Counted from the stretch's first letter, positions 51,305 through 60,859 are shown. The stretch is 64,000 bases of DNA from an uncultured Bacteroidales bacterium (GCA_934725015.1 CAKVAS010000010.1:23953-87952); one strand, 5' to 3'. Made by a program: numbers and translations. The notes: generated by a model not told the origin, from the sequence alone.

Positions 51305-53208
51305 TTGCTTACCGTAATTTCAAATTCCTTGTAAAGCGCGTTCCCGTCGGAAAGCGTGACCGTGGCCGTTCCGGCGGCCTTTCCCGTGAGCACGAGGTCT
51401 TCGCCGTCAAGCGCCGCCCCGACAACGGACTCGTCGGAGACGGAGTAGGAAACCACCTGCAATGACGGGAAATATTCAGCAAGAGCCACCGTGACAGACT
51501 CCCCTACCTTCATTGAAAGGTCGGGAACGTCCCCGAGGAAGTTCATGTATCTCAGGAAGTTCCATGTGTCGAGCATCCCCGCGCCCATCTTTCCGGCATA
51601 TGCGCTGCTGAGGGACGAGCCGAACGGCCGTGCGGAACTGAGCAGAGCGGCGCGGAGCCTGTCCGGAGTGAGTCCCATGCGCTTGTCCTTGCCGTAGTAG
51701 TAGGAAACCGCAAGGGCGCAGGCGCCGCTCACATGAGGGCAGGCCATGGACGTGCCCTGAGAGAAACCGTAGGAGGACTCCCCGTTCTCGCCGACAAGGG
51801 TGCTGTAAATTCCGCCGTTGCTGCTGTCAACGTATGTGTCCCCGCCCGGAGCGGAGATGTCAATCCATGTTCCGTAGTTCGTGTATATCGCCGCGTCGCC
51901 GAGATAGGAGTACGACGCCACGCTCACCACGCTCTTGTCAGCGGCAGGGTAGGAGTCGTAGCTGACGGCCTCGTTGCCCGCGGCGAAGATGATGATTCCG
52001 CCCTTCATCGGGCCGGTCTGGTTGCCGTTCTCATCCACTCCGGCGTATTTGATGAAATAGTCCATCGCCCGCCTCAGCGCACCGTATGAACTTCTCGTCC
52101 ACTTGTTCCAGCTCAGCTTAGTGTCGTAGCCCCAACTGTTCTGGCAGATTACAGCGCCGTTGTCTGCGGCATACTTCATCGCGCGCACCGTCCCGGCAAG
52201 TCCCGCGCCAGACTCACCGCTGTCGCTGCTGCCGAGACACTGAAGAGTCATGATTCTCACGCCGTCCCCGTTTCCGGAGCCGCCCGCGATGCCGTTCACG
52301 CCGATGCCGTTGTTGTTAACCGCCGCTATCGTACCGGCGACATGAGTGCCGTGCGAGAGGGAGGCGGAGGTTGTAATAGTCCCGTTGCCGTTGTTGTAGT
52401 TGTAGCCATAGACGTCATCGATATAGCCGTTTCCGTCGTCGTCTATCCCGTTGCCCGGAATCTCGCCCCCGTTCACCCACATATTCGCGGCAAGGTCCTC
52501 ATGGTCCGGCTTCACGCCCTGGTCAATCACGGCCACAATCACGTCCGGATTACCGGTCTCAAGGGTCCATGCAGCCCAGACATTGGCATCCGCACCCGTG
52601 AGGCTCTGCCGTCCGAAGACCGAGCCCGGGTTATTGTAGTGCCACTGCTTCTGCTGCACGTCTGAGCTCTCGTTGAACGGGAAGGTGTTCTTCCTCGTCA
52701 CCTGAGCCTTTGCAGATGCAAGTTTCTCGGGAACGGCGGAAAACGGAGCAAAGCGGTCCTCATCGGCCATAGTAATCTGCATCGGATATTCGATGCACTC
52801 GACCGAGCCGCAGCGCCTGAGCTGACGGACCATGGCAGATGTCTCCACCGACTTGTCGAAACTTGCCACATACCAGCGGTCAAGCCCCTCCGCCCTTGTC
52901 CGGGCCTCGAACTTGCCGCATTCCGGGAACAGCCGCTCAAGGCGGAAGCGTCCCGTTGCGCCGAGAACCTCCGCAATCTCGTCGGTTCCGGCCATAGCGT
53001 CCTGTATGTTACCGCCCGCCTTTGTCGAAGCTGCGGGCCTTACCTGAATCAGGAGTTCTCCCTTCACGACCTCGCCTATGCCCTCGTTGATGACAATAGC
53101 GCCGCCGGTCTCGGGTTCATCCTGCACCGTCTCCTGTTTCGAGCAGGCCGCCGTCACGGCAAGCACCGCAAGAAAGAGAGGATAAAGATTTCTGAATCTT
53201 AATTCCAT
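51301..53208 (-). CDS. S8 family subtilisin-like serine protease, surface lipoprotein
   Basis: Predicted surface-exposed endoprotease of 635 residues. ATG 53208 gives a lipoprotein signal (LAVLAVTAAC|SKQE); a TTG three codons upstream is less likely. An inhibitor-like prodomain (about 40-145, KGELLIQVRP...RWYVASFD) precedes the catalytic domain with Asp229 (VAVIDQG), His286 (SHGTHVAGT), the oxyanion Asn412 (AAGNEA) and Ser487 (GTSMACPHVSG). A C-terminal Ig-like BIG/BACON-type domain (about 555-635) follows. All catalytic residues are intact. It overlaps the FN3 lipoprotein start by 4 bp and is in the same operon as the SusCD importer, which suggests that it produces peptides for uptake or processes partner lipoproteins. 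Confidence 0.93.
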   Translation of the reverse strand: MELRFRNLYPLFLAVLAVTAACSKQETVQDEPETGGAIVINEGIGEVVKGELLIQVRPAASTKAGGNIQDAMAGTDEIAEVLGATGRFRLERLFPECGKFEARTRAEGLDRWYVASFDKSVETSAMVRQLRRCGSVECIEYPMQITMADEDRFAPFSAVPEKLASAKAQVTRKNTFPFNESSDVQQKQWHYNNPGSVFGRQSLTGADANVWAAWTLETGNPDVIVAVIDQGVKPDHEDLAANMWVNGGEIPGNGIDDDGNGYIDDVYGYNYNNGNGTITTSASLSHGTHVAGTIAAVNNNGIGVNGIAGGSGNGDGVRIMTLQCLGSSDSGESGAGLAGTVRAMKYAADNGAVICQNSWGYDTKLSWNKWTRSSYGALRRAMDYFIKYAGVDENGNQTGPMKGGIIIFAAGNEAVSYDSYPAADKSVVSVASYSYLGDAAIYTNYGTWIDISAPGGDTYVDSSNGGIYSTLVGENGESSYGFSQGTSMACPHVSGACALAVSYYYGKDKRMGLTPDRLRAALLSSARPFGSSLSSAYAGKMGAGMLDTWNFLRYMNFLGDVPDLSMKVGESVTVALAEYFPSLQVVSYSVSDESVVGAALDGEDLVLTGKAAGTATVTLSDGNALYKEFEITVSK

Positions 53209-53213
53209 AAATA

Positions 53214-54332
53214 TCAATAAGTAAACTCAATAAATTTCACTTCGGTCGTAAGACCGCCGTCGGTGGCGCTGTTGCGGTATCCCACCGCGTATGCCACATA
53301 TTTCTCTCCCTTGACCATGTCCTTATCCAGCGACAAATCGACGACATTCGTCGCCGTGAAGGACTCGAAATATCCAAGCTTCTGTGCATAGAGGACATAC
53401 TGATGCGCGGCATAGTCCGGGCTGTCAAGTTCGTCCCAAGACTCCTTGGTCATGTAATCGCAGATGTACGAGTCTCCGTTTCCGACATTAGACGGACGGA
53501 AAGTGAGGAGAGAACCGTTCTGAAGAATCGCAATGTCCATGGCAGAAGGCGTAGCCGAAGCCGAGGTGAACTCGACGACATCTATGTCTCCGCTGTAGCT
53601 GAACTCGTTCTTTTTCTCGTCATAACTGAGGTCGAAGGCCGTCAGGCAGTAAGCCGTACGGTCATAAAGAGACGGACGGTACTCGTCAGAAAGATTGTCC
53701 GTATCGACCACGCCCTTGCTCAGGTAGGCAGAGGGCGACTGCGTGTTTATCGCGGCCAAATCCTTTATCTGGTCTATTCTGGCCTCAATGTAGGACTTCG
53801 CCGTTTCCTTCTCATACTCCGCCTTCCTCACGACGGCATAGAGATAGGTCTTGCCCGCATCGACAGGCTTCACCTGAATGCGGCAGGTAGATGTCGTGAT
53901 GCCGCTGACCTTTATTTCAAAGTTCTTGAAAACAACGGATTCCGAATTTGAGGCCGACTGAATCAGAGTTATGCGGGCAGGCTTGACCCCGCCGGCGGAA
54001 AGCAGAATCTCCCCGCGACGGTCACTGCCGGTGTCGTTTTTCACGACGGTATATCGGAACTCCGTCGAATAGACATTCTTCACGACAATCCAGTCACATC
54101 CGGACTCGACCGTGGCCACCTGTCCCTCCTTGGAACCGCTTATGCTGTAGGACATCCAATAGTCGCCCCCGTCCTTGTCCGCCTTCAGAACCCTCGTTCC
54201 CACAACGAAGGATGAATCAACGACTTCTTCTGTTCCCGCGTTTTTGTCGCAGGAGACAAAACCGGCGGCCGTCAAGACGATGGCTGCCATAACCGCCAGT
54301 TTATGCGAACTGATAATCCGATTCAGTTTCAT
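53214..54332 (-). CDS. BACON-like surface lipoprotein
   Basis: A 372-residue lipoprotein (signal ending AAGFVSC|DKNAGTEE). ATG 54332 was chosen; a TTG four codons upstream is in frame. After an acidic stretch there is a BACON-like Ig domain (about 30-125, TRVLKADKDGGDYWMSYSI...CDWIVVKN...NDTGSDRRGEILLSAGG), then two copies of the unnamed module (about 130-250 with TYLYAVVRKAEY and YCLTAFDLSYD; about 255-372 with YVLYAQKLGYF and YVAYAVGY). It is a paralogue of the gene just upstream. BACON domains are thought to bind glycans or mucins; the function here is open. Confidence 0.82.
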   Translation of the reverse strand: MKLNRIISSHKLAVMAAIVLTAAGFVSCDKNAGTEEVVDSSFVVGTRVLKADKDGGDYWMSYSISGSKEGQVATVESGCDWIVVKNVYSTEFRYTVVKNDTGSDRRGEILLSAGGVKPARITLIQSASNSESVVFKNFEIKVSGITTSTCRIQVKPVDAGKTYLYAVVRKAEYEKETAKSYIEARIDQIKDLAAINTQSPSAYLSKGVVDTDNLSDEYRPSLYDRTAYCLTAFDLSYDEKKNEFSYSGDIDVVEFTSASATPSAMDIAILQNGSLLTFRPSNVGNGDSYICDYMTKESWDELDSPDYAAHQYVLYAQKLGYFESFTATNVVDLSLDKDMVKGEKYVAYAVGYRNSATDGGLTTEVKFIEFTY

Positions 54333-54344
54333 ATTGCTCTCCAA

Positions 54345-55517
54345 TTATGGTTCCACATATCGGAACTCAAGCCACGCTATCTCCGACACTTTTGAATTGT
54401 TGTAGAGAAAGGCGAACGCGACATAATCGACGCCGTCCTCAATGTCGCTGTAAGAATACAGAGGAAGACCGCGATATCCGCCGGCGACGCTATATGCAGA
54501 AACATAAGAACTGTTCTCCACATAGTTCGCCACCATCGCACTCGGCGCCTTCAGTTCCTTCCAGACTTCCAAAGGAGTAAGACCTATAGCAAACCAGCCT
54601 GAAGCGAGCACGGTCGGCTCTACTCCCAAAATGCCTTTCTGCTGGTCATAGGTTATTTTGAAAGCGGAGGAAGACGGAGGAACGGTCTGTGTCCTGAACC
54701 TGCTGGAAGCCACATTTCCGCTGTATTTCCATCCGAGCGTCAGGTCGAAGGCGACGAGGCAATAGTCCGTCGCCGGGTCAAGATTGCTCTGGGTTGTGGA
54801 ACGATACCCCTTGAAAAGGTAGCTTTTGAGGTCGAACTTCTTGCCTGTCTCCGTCTCGTACTTGTCCGCATAGGCCTTCATGTCGGCAACCGTGCTCTTC
54901 ACGAACTCCGCAGGGTCTGAGAAAGCGTCAAAATCTTTGGCCGGAAAGAATCCGTAATAGTAATATGTCTCGCTCTCGTTCGGCGCGACAGTGAAGAACA
55001 CCGAGGTCTCGGTGGCATCCTGCGTGTCGAGCGTAAAGGAAATCTGACTGTTCACCACATAGTCCGGATTGGCTTTCTGAATCACCGACACGCTCACCGG
55101 CTTCGCCCCCTTTACGTGAAGGCTCACCTTTCCGGCACGGGAAGATTCGGTGTCATTCTCCGTAAAAGAGACTACAACGGTTCCCTCCGCCACAGGCGTT
55201 TCAACGGACTTTGCCGTCGGGGCTGTCGGTTCTTTCGGTTCTGCCGGATCTTCCGCTTCAGCCAGCCAGTCACAGTCCGGCAAAAGCTCGACAGTCCTCG
55301 CGGCCGCCGCACCGGTAACCGAGTAACTGATTTCAAAAGTTCCCGCCTCAGAATCAACGGAAACGACTTTGCTGCCGACAATGCTTATGGAAGAGTCTAT
55401 GACCTCCTCTTCCCCACCGTTTGCCGGAGCCTTGTCACAAGCGGAAATTGTGGCTGCGGTCAATGCCGTAGCCACAATCGCCTTGAAGTATTTTTCTATT
55501 ATCGTTATATTGTTCAT
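54345..55517 (-). CDS. BACON-like surface lipoprotein (paralogue)
   Basis: A 390-residue lipoprotein (signal ending ATISAC|DKAPANGGEEE). Same layout as the next gene downstream: BACON-like Ig domain (about 45-155, SKVVSVDSEAGTFEISYSVTG...DCDWLAEAEDP...NDTESSRAGKVSLHVKG), then modules with YYYYGFFPAKDFDAF...PATDYCLVAFDL and WFAIGLTPLEVW...DYVAFAFLYNN. A Pro/Ala-rich insert DPAEPKEPTAPTAKSVETP interrupts the BACON domain. The shared VIDSS near the N-terminus and the shared domain order indicate tandem duplication with its neighbour. Confidence 0.82.
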   Translation of the reverse strand: MNNITIIEKYFKAIVATALTAATISACDKAPANGGEEEVIDSSISIVGSKVVSVDSEAGTFEISYSVTGAAAARTVELLPDCDWLAEAEDPAEPKEPTAPTAKSVETPVAEGTVVVSFTENDTESSRAGKVSLHVKGAKPVSVSVIQKANPDYVVNSQISFTLDTQDATETSVFFTVAPNESETYYYYGFFPAKDFDAFSDPAEFVKSTVADMKAYADKYETETGKKFDLKSYLFKGYRSTTQSNLDPATDYCLVAFDLTLGWKYSGNVASSRFRTQTVPPSSSAFKITYDQQKGILGVEPTVLASGWFAIGLTPLEVWKELKAPSAMVANYVENSSYVSAYSVAGGYRGLPLYSYSDIEDGVDYVAFAFLYNNSKVSEIAWLEFRYVEP

Positions 55518-55527
55518 CTATCACCAA

Positions 55528-57837
55528 TTAGTCAACCACGAAAGTCACCTCAAAACTCTTTATTGTCAAAGTGCCGTCTGGAGTCTTGATGTTAAACCAT
55601 GTTTTGGTGTCATCCTCATTAAGAAGCGTGTTGGTATAATACCCGTCCTCACCTTGCACATAAGTACAGCTTGGTTTTGGATCCGCCCAATTTGTGCCGT
55701 CAGAAGAAAGTTGCATTCTGCATTTTGCATATAAATTCTCCCTGTTATAGCTGTCTGCAATAACCACAAACTTCGAGATTACACCAACTGACGATGTGCA
55801 TTTAATCTCACTGGCAGTCGAATAGTTCACATATTTAACAATAAAGCTGTCATCCGTAGCCTTAGCATAGTTAATATTGGTAAACGTAAGCGGAACTTCA
55901 AGAATCTTTCCATCGGCAGACTTTGCATTGAATGATGCAGTAAGCGAGGTGTATGAATCGGTTGCTTCTCCGCCGGCAAGAGCTGCGACAATAGCGGAAT
56001 GCACATCAGCAGCCGTAACTTTTAAAGTATATTCAACTTCAGTCGCACTCTTCTGAACGACAGGCAATGTCACGGTCGTCTCACCCACACCGGCCACCTT
56101 GACAGTAACTACACCAGTTCTTTTAGCACCGGTATTCTCGGTCACAGACAAGTCAATATAGCCATTTTTATAAACGGCGGTAAGCCATGACTGGGCATCG
56201 GCACTGACTTCAATCGCAGGATCGTTTTCCGTTCCATAAACGGTGCAGGAAACGTTTGTAACACCTGCAGACTTCTCAAGTTTCAGAGATGTCATATCAA
56301 GGACTATTCCCGGAGCCGCATTCACTTCAAGAGTTCCAAGATACGGACGGCAAGACAACGGATCATTTGCCGGATTCTCAGCAGTTCCTCGGAAATTGTC
56401 AACAACTATCTGAAGCTCTCCTTTTCCGTCACACCCCTCAGGAACATCGAACCATACATCCTGTCCTGCCACTGATTTAGAGTTTCCGGTAAGAGCAATA
56501 ACTCCAAGTTTGGTCGTTGAAGTCTCACCTACAAGATTTACAGTAAAGTCTGCAACAACCCCATCAGTATAAATACCGAAATTAGCCTTAACATTCTTTA
56601 CTCCGATAAAAGAATTAAGAGAAGAAAGAACAATTTTGCCTCCCGTGAGATTGCTGTTAGCCAACATCTGGACATCATCCATATTACTGCCGTAATTACT
56701 GTTTTTCTCATCAGGATAGCTCAAAGTAAATTTCATCTTCTTGGAACCATCACCCCATTCCCGGACCTTGTAGGATGAACTTATCGATGTATAGTAACTG
56801 AAACTCTTCTGCGCCCAGTTTTCCCCATCGACCAGTTCAAGGTCATGAGGTGTCACAACATCAGCCTCCTTAAAATTGACAGTAGGCGCCGCTATCTCGC
56901 TGCGAACAATCTCAAGTCCCTGACGCTCAAACACAAGTGCCGCCTTAGCAGTCTCGACAGTAATCTTCACGTCATAGGCGCCAGGATTAGCGACAAACCA
57001 GGCCACATAGTCCTTGACAGCGGTCTTGTTGTCGCCGGCAAGTTCGACATAATTGTAAACACGGGCACTGCTTTCCGGAGTCGGCACAATCTCTTCGATA
57101 TCCTTTGTCATATCGATGTAAAAAGAGCCGGTCATGTTCTGATTCTCACCCGTGGCCTCAATCTTGACAGACTCAACAACAAGATCCGCATATTTCGCAG
57201 GGACCCCGGCAAAGTTAATTTTACCAAAGCCGAAGACATGAGCGAACTTTACCTTCTCGTTCTGGGTGGTAGTATATTCCTTGTATTTGTCGTCAAACGA
57301 ATTATCAGAAGTCGATATCACGACAGGCTTCAGCACCATCACATCCGACTTGGATTCCCATGCGGTCTGTGTGGACGTCTGCTTGGAACCAAGCGAGACA
57401 TACCATTTCGTAAGATTGTCCTCATCCTCTATATTGACAGCAGAAATTGCACTCGTCGGAAACAATCCATAAAGAATGTACTCATCCGCAAAATCATCCT
57501 CTACGATGCTATACAGATTTCCTTTAAAGACGGGCGAGGTTGCAGACGGATCCTCGATAGTAAACTTAGAGTAATAAACGGAAGCAAGTCCGCCCTTTTG
57601 TTTCGCGACCTTTATGCCCTTGGTCGGAGTTTCTTTTTTCGCGACAGCGGCATAGAAAGCGTCAGATTCTTCAAATTTCACCAGTCCCGTTCCATCATAG
57701 ACTGCCTTTGTAGCATCCTCATCGACAGACAAAGACACGGCAATATTGTTTCCGCCTTCATTCTGCGGAATAACTTCATTTTTTGCGCAGCCGGCAAACA
57801 CTGCAAGTGCGGCTGAAAAATATATAATCTTTTTCAT
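55528..57837 (-). CDS. Fimbrillin-like/BACON surface lipoprotein
   Basis: A 769-residue lipoprotein (signal ending AVFAGC|AKNEV). The N-terminal third resembles fimbrillin-type proteins (SLSVDEDATKAVYDG...LVKFEESDAFYAAVAKK...YILYGLFPTSA), which are polymerised into surface fibres in some Bacteroidota. A BACON-like domain is found at about 525-615 (VTNVSCTVYGTENDPAIEVSADAQSW, in parts, and TVTLPVVQKS). The C-terminal domain is beta-rich. The gene is AT-richer than the core genes and its codons differ visibly from its downstream neighbours, so it may be a later addition. The assignment to a fimbrial function is weak. Confidence 0.72.
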   Translation of the reverse strand: MKKIIYFSAALAVFAGCAKNEVIPQNEGGNNIAVSLSVDEDATKAVYDGTGLVKFEESDAFYAAVAKKETPTKGIKVAKQKGGLASVYYSKFTIEDPSATSPVFKGNLYSIVEDDFADEYILYGLFPTSAISAVNIEDEDNLTKWYVSLGSKQTSTQTAWESKSDVMVLKPVVISTSDNSFDDKYKEYTTTQNEKVKFAHVFGFGKINFAGVPAKYADLVVESVKIEATGENQNMTGSFYIDMTKDIEEIVPTPESSARVYNYVELAGDNKTAVKDYVAWFVANPGAYDVKITVETAKAALVFERQGLEIVRSEIAAPTVNFKEADVVTPHDLELVDGENWAQKSFSYYTSISSSYKVREWGDGSKKMKFTLSYPDEKNSNYGSNMDDVQMLANSNLTGGKIVLSSLNSFIGVKNVKANFGIYTDGVVADFTVNLVGETSTTKLGVIALTGNSKSVAGQDVWFDVPEGCDGKGELQIVVDNFRGTAENPANDPLSCRPYLGTLEVNAAPGIVLDMTSLKLEKSAGVTNVSCTVYGTENDPAIEVSADAQSWLTAVYKNGYIDLSVTENTGAKRTGVVTVKVAGVGETTVTLPVVQKSATEVEYTLKVTAADVHSAIVAALAGGEATDSYTSLTASFNAKSADGKILEVPLTFTNINYAKATDDSFIVKYVNYSTASEIKCTSSVGVISKFVVIADSYNRENLYAKCRMQLSSDGTNWADPKPSCTYVQGEDGYYTNTLLNEDDTKTWFNIKTPDGTLTIKSFEVTFVVD

Positions 57838-57848
57838 CTTTGTCCGAA

Positions 57849-58742
57849 TTACCAGTTGATATACTTGTTGTCATTGGTCACAATCACACTGCCGAAAGCG
57901 CCATAGGCGGCCTTATCGACAACGATGTACTGAGCGGAATACTGGGAGTCAGTATTTCTGACAGCCTTGATCATTATGTAGCCCTTCTCTATTACAGCCG
58001 GAGCCGTCACAGTTATGGTCTTCGCGGCCTCATCAAGCTTTACGTCAAAATTCACGGCTTCTACAATAACATGAGTATTCTCATCCGCCCCTGAAATAGT
58101 GTAGGAGAAAGTGTAGGTTGCACCCGGCTCAATCTCGACATCATACTCCTCGACCTTGATTACCAGATTCTTGAGGATAGTGATTGTCTGTTCTCCAAGA
58201 GTGAACACATAGGCGGCGTCAGTCTCAGTCATCACAAGCGTAGGAGCCACGGTGCCGGTAACAGGAACATCAGCCCAGACTTCGCCGTCAAAGGAAACTT
58301 TCCATGCGCCGTCCTCAATCTTGAACTGCGGAGTCTTGCCGTCAACACCGTCCTTGCCGGTCACAGGAACATTTGCATCGCCGTTCTTGATGAACTCCCC
58401 ATTGACAGTCCAGTAGAACACTCCGTCAACTTCCTTGAAGCCGATTACCGGAGCGACAGCATCCTTGCCGTCCTTTCCATCGATTCCGTTTGCGATGGTG
58501 GCCTTCGTGCCGTCGCTGAAATATATAGTGTAACCATTGTCAGTCGTTTCAACTTTCGTGACGGTTACAGCCTCTTTGGAAGCCTTAACGAGCTGCTCGA
58601 TTGAGTTTACATTTGTGTTGACCGTCTTTTCAAGAGCCTCCACTTTCTTTTCAAGGTTCCCTACTCTGTCTTCGAGATCCTTGGTGCATGAACAGCAGAG
58701 CATAGCCGCTGCCGCAGCAATCATGAATAATGCTTTTTTCAT
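57849..58742 (-). CDS. DUF4988 (PL29 N-terminal-like) coiled-coil lipoprotein
   Basis: A 297-residue lipoprotein (signal ending AAMLCCSC|TKDL). A coiled coil follows at once (DLEDRVGNLEKKVEALEKTVN, in parts, about 20-55), then the DUF4988 pattern: TDNGYTIYFSDGTKATIANG, collagen-like GIDGKDGKDA, VIGFKEVDGVFYWTVNGEFI and a second GKDGVDGKTP before a beta-rich end. In databases this region is called the PL29 family lyase N-terminal domain, but no lyase domain is present here. The coiled coil suggests an oligomeric stalk at the cell surface. Confidence 0.85.
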   Translation of the reverse strand: MKKALFMIAAAAAMLCCSCTKDLEDRVGNLEKKVEALEKTVNTNVNSIEQLVKASKEAVTVTKVETTDNGYTIYFSDGTKATIANGIDGKDGKDAVAPVIGFKEVDGVFYWTVNGEFIKNGDANVPVTGKDGVDGKTPQFKIEDGAWKVSFDGEVWADVPVTGTVAPTLVMTETDAAYVFTLGEQTITILKNLVIKVEEYDVEIEPGATYTFSYTISGADENTHVIVEAVNFDVKLDEAAKTITVTAPAVIEKGYIMIKAVRNTDSQYSAQYIVVDKAAYGAFGSVIVTNDNKYINW

Positions 58743-58767
58743 ACTACAATGAATTTGATATTGTCTT

Positions 58768-60585
58768 TTAGAATGCCAGAACCGGATGGAAAATCATACT
58801 GTCTCCATATATCCAGCCCCTCTGGAAACTGAAACCATTGTCGCTGGTCATTTCGAAAATACAGCAGGCCTCACCTTTTTCATATACAGTGGAAGAAGAC
58901 AACTGACACCGCGTGTTAAGGTAACAGTAGAATAAGTCATCGCGCACATTTTTAGGAACAAGCGCCCACGCCTCATTCAATTTATCCAAAAGGTTATAAG
59001 ATAACTTCACTTCGTCCAAGCTCGTGATGTCAAAGGTCTCTTGCGTTCCCTCGTAACCATCAGCATCGAATTCAGAGCCATAGTCTCGCAATGACTTCAA
59101 ATAAGTCGCCAGTTCGCCGCCTCCAAGATTTGCCAGATAGTCCCACAGCTCGCCGCTGCTAGGAACATACCAGCCGGAGGTTGTCGTCGGAGCCGGAAGC
59201 GGATAATCCGTAGTGGCGTAATCGAAAGCGGGGCACTTGGCAATTTCCGCTCCCGGATAATATTTGCACACTCTTTCTGTCCAATATTTCCCCGCAAGAT
59301 CATTATACCAACGGTACCCGGTATAACGCTGTCCACCGATGCATCCGAACTCATCGTCCAAAGAATAAGGTGCGGTATGCGGATAACTCGGATCGGATTT
59401 TTTCGCAGGATTATACAACGCTCCGACACCAATCACAAGACCATGGGTATAACCGGACTCCTTCAGAGAAGAGTATATACGCTCGGAATTTGTCTGGAAG
59501 ACAATGCCTATGACGGTCTTTCCCTCCACCGGAGCAGGTTTCGTCGCCGCCCACACCGGATTCGTGCCGTCCGGATTTATCGAAATCAGACCGCCGTCGC
59601 TCCATGTTCCGTCAGAGTAGAAGTAATCACCTATCTTTACCGGTTCCACAGGCTGAGACTTGGCGCTGACATTAACCGCGAACGAACTGCTCACACCGTC
59701 TATAGTCGCAGTCACGACCGCCTCGCCCGGAGTCTGTCCGACGATGTAGGCGGAAACGAGATTATCATCGGACGACGCATCAAAACTCTTGCAGGACACG
59801 ACACCTTCCGGGGTCGCGCTCCATGACACATTCACATACGTCACGTCTTCAGGAAGAATGGTCGCATTGACAAGAATCTGCTCCTCCTCGACAATCTCTA
59901 CGGTTTTGGACAAATCGGCAGTTTCGCAGGCAAGAACGATTGAAGTTGCGACGGTCGCGGTAACTTTCACTGAGCACTGCGCTTCATGACCGTTGCAGGT
60001 GGCTGTAATTGTTGCGGTGCCTTCCTTTACTCCGGTCACCTTGCCCCCTTCGACGACAGCGACATCCTCATTGTCGGATTTCCATGTTATGACAGGGCTG
60101 GTCGCGTCATCCGGCGTTATCGCAGGACTCAATGTCGCGCTTTCATGAACCTTAAGTTCCAAAGAGGTTTTGTCCAAGGTAATACCCTCTACGGCTATAG
60201 GAGTGATGGTAACCTTGCACTCCGGCGTGCCCTCAAGGTCTTCGTGAACGGCATAGATTGTGGTCGAGCCCAGGCGGGAATTTGACGCGAGCGAAAGCCT
60301 GATGCCCGTCTCGGTCGTCTCTTTGTCCGAAAGCGTGACGACCTCGTCGTCAGCCACGACAATCTCCACCTCGCCGGCGCGCTCTATCGGAGTGACCGTG
60401 AGTTCGAGGGTCGATGTCCCCTTTACAGGAATGGATATTTCATTCTGTGAAAATTCAACCTTGACTTTTTCCGGCTCTTCTTTGCCGCCTTTGCCATTGT
60501 CTTCCTTCAGCGCGTCATCGCAGCCCGAAAGAAACAGAAGAGCAGCACAGGCTGCCCCCCCCAAGAGGAATTTACTAAGCTTCAT
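58768..60585 (-). CDS. BIG2 Ig-like repeat surface lipoprotein
   Basis: First gene of the operon: a 605-residue lipoprotein (signal ending LLFLSGC|DDAL). Three Ig-like domains follow: about 42-125 (FSQNEISIPVKGTSTLELTV), about 130-212 (clear BIG2: GITLDKTSLELKVHESATLS...GKVTGVKEGTATITATCNG) and about 213-310. The C-terminal domain (about 315-605, DYFYSDGTWSDGG...WYVPSSGELWDYLANLGGG) has the pattern of large adhesin-like proteins of gut Bacteroidota. No enzyme motif seen. A promoter lies 28 bp upstream, and the six lipoprotein genes that follow are spaced by 25 bp or less. Confidence 0.85.
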   Translation of the reverse strand: MKLSKFLLGGAACAALLFLSGCDDALKEDNGKGGKEEPEKVKVEFSQNEISIPVKGTSTLELTVTPIERAGEVEIVVADDEVVTLSDKETTETGIRLSLASNSRLGSTTIYAVHEDLEGTPECKVTITPIAVEGITLDKTSLELKVHESATLSPAITPDDATSPVITWKSDNEDVAVVEGGKVTGVKEGTATITATCNGHEAQCSVKVTATVATSIVLACETADLSKTVEIVEEEQILVNATILPEDVTYVNVSWSATPEGVVSCKSFDASSDDNLVSAYIVGQTPGEAVVTATIDGVSSSFAVNVSAKSQPVEPVKIGDYFYSDGTWSDGGLISINPDGTNPVWAATKPAPVEGKTVIGIVFQTNSERIYSSLKESGYTHGLVIGVGALYNPAKKSDPSYPHTAPYSLDDEFGCIGGQRYTGYRWYNDLAGKYWTERVCKYYPGAEIAKCPAFDYATTDYPLPAPTTTSGWYVPSSGELWDYLANLGGGELATYLKSLRDYGSEFDADGYEGTQETFDITSLDEVKLSYNLLDKLNEAWALVPKNVRDDLFYCYLNTRCQLSSSTVYEKGEACCIFEMTSDNGFSFQRGWIYGDSMIFHPVLAF

Positions 60586-60613
60586 ACACTAACCACTAAT
60601 ATTTTCGGAATTT

Positions 60614-60621
60614 CAAAGGTA
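60614..60621 (-). promoter_or_regulatory. -7 element of the ten-gene lipoprotein operon
   Basis: On the minus strand TACCTTTG fits TAnnTTTG, 28 bp before the ATG at 60585; a TTGC about 19 bp further upstream may be the -33 element. No other promoter-like element was noted before the next nine genes, which are closely spaced. Confidence 0.65.
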
Positions 60622-60859
60622 GTTTTTTCAAACGACAAATGCAAGACTTTTTTCATTTTTCCTGCACTTTTTCTTTCGCCGAACCTCCGTGCCATCAACG
60701 CCTTACAACAACAGATTCAAAGCAGATTCCGCCCAGCCACCGTCATATTTCAAGCAATCGGCCGCCACCAACTTTCAAATCCGAACCGCCATCCCCATAT
60801 GAGCGCGAAACAGTAAGTCCCGCGTCCAGCCACGTCACATGTCCTCAAGAAACAATCTC

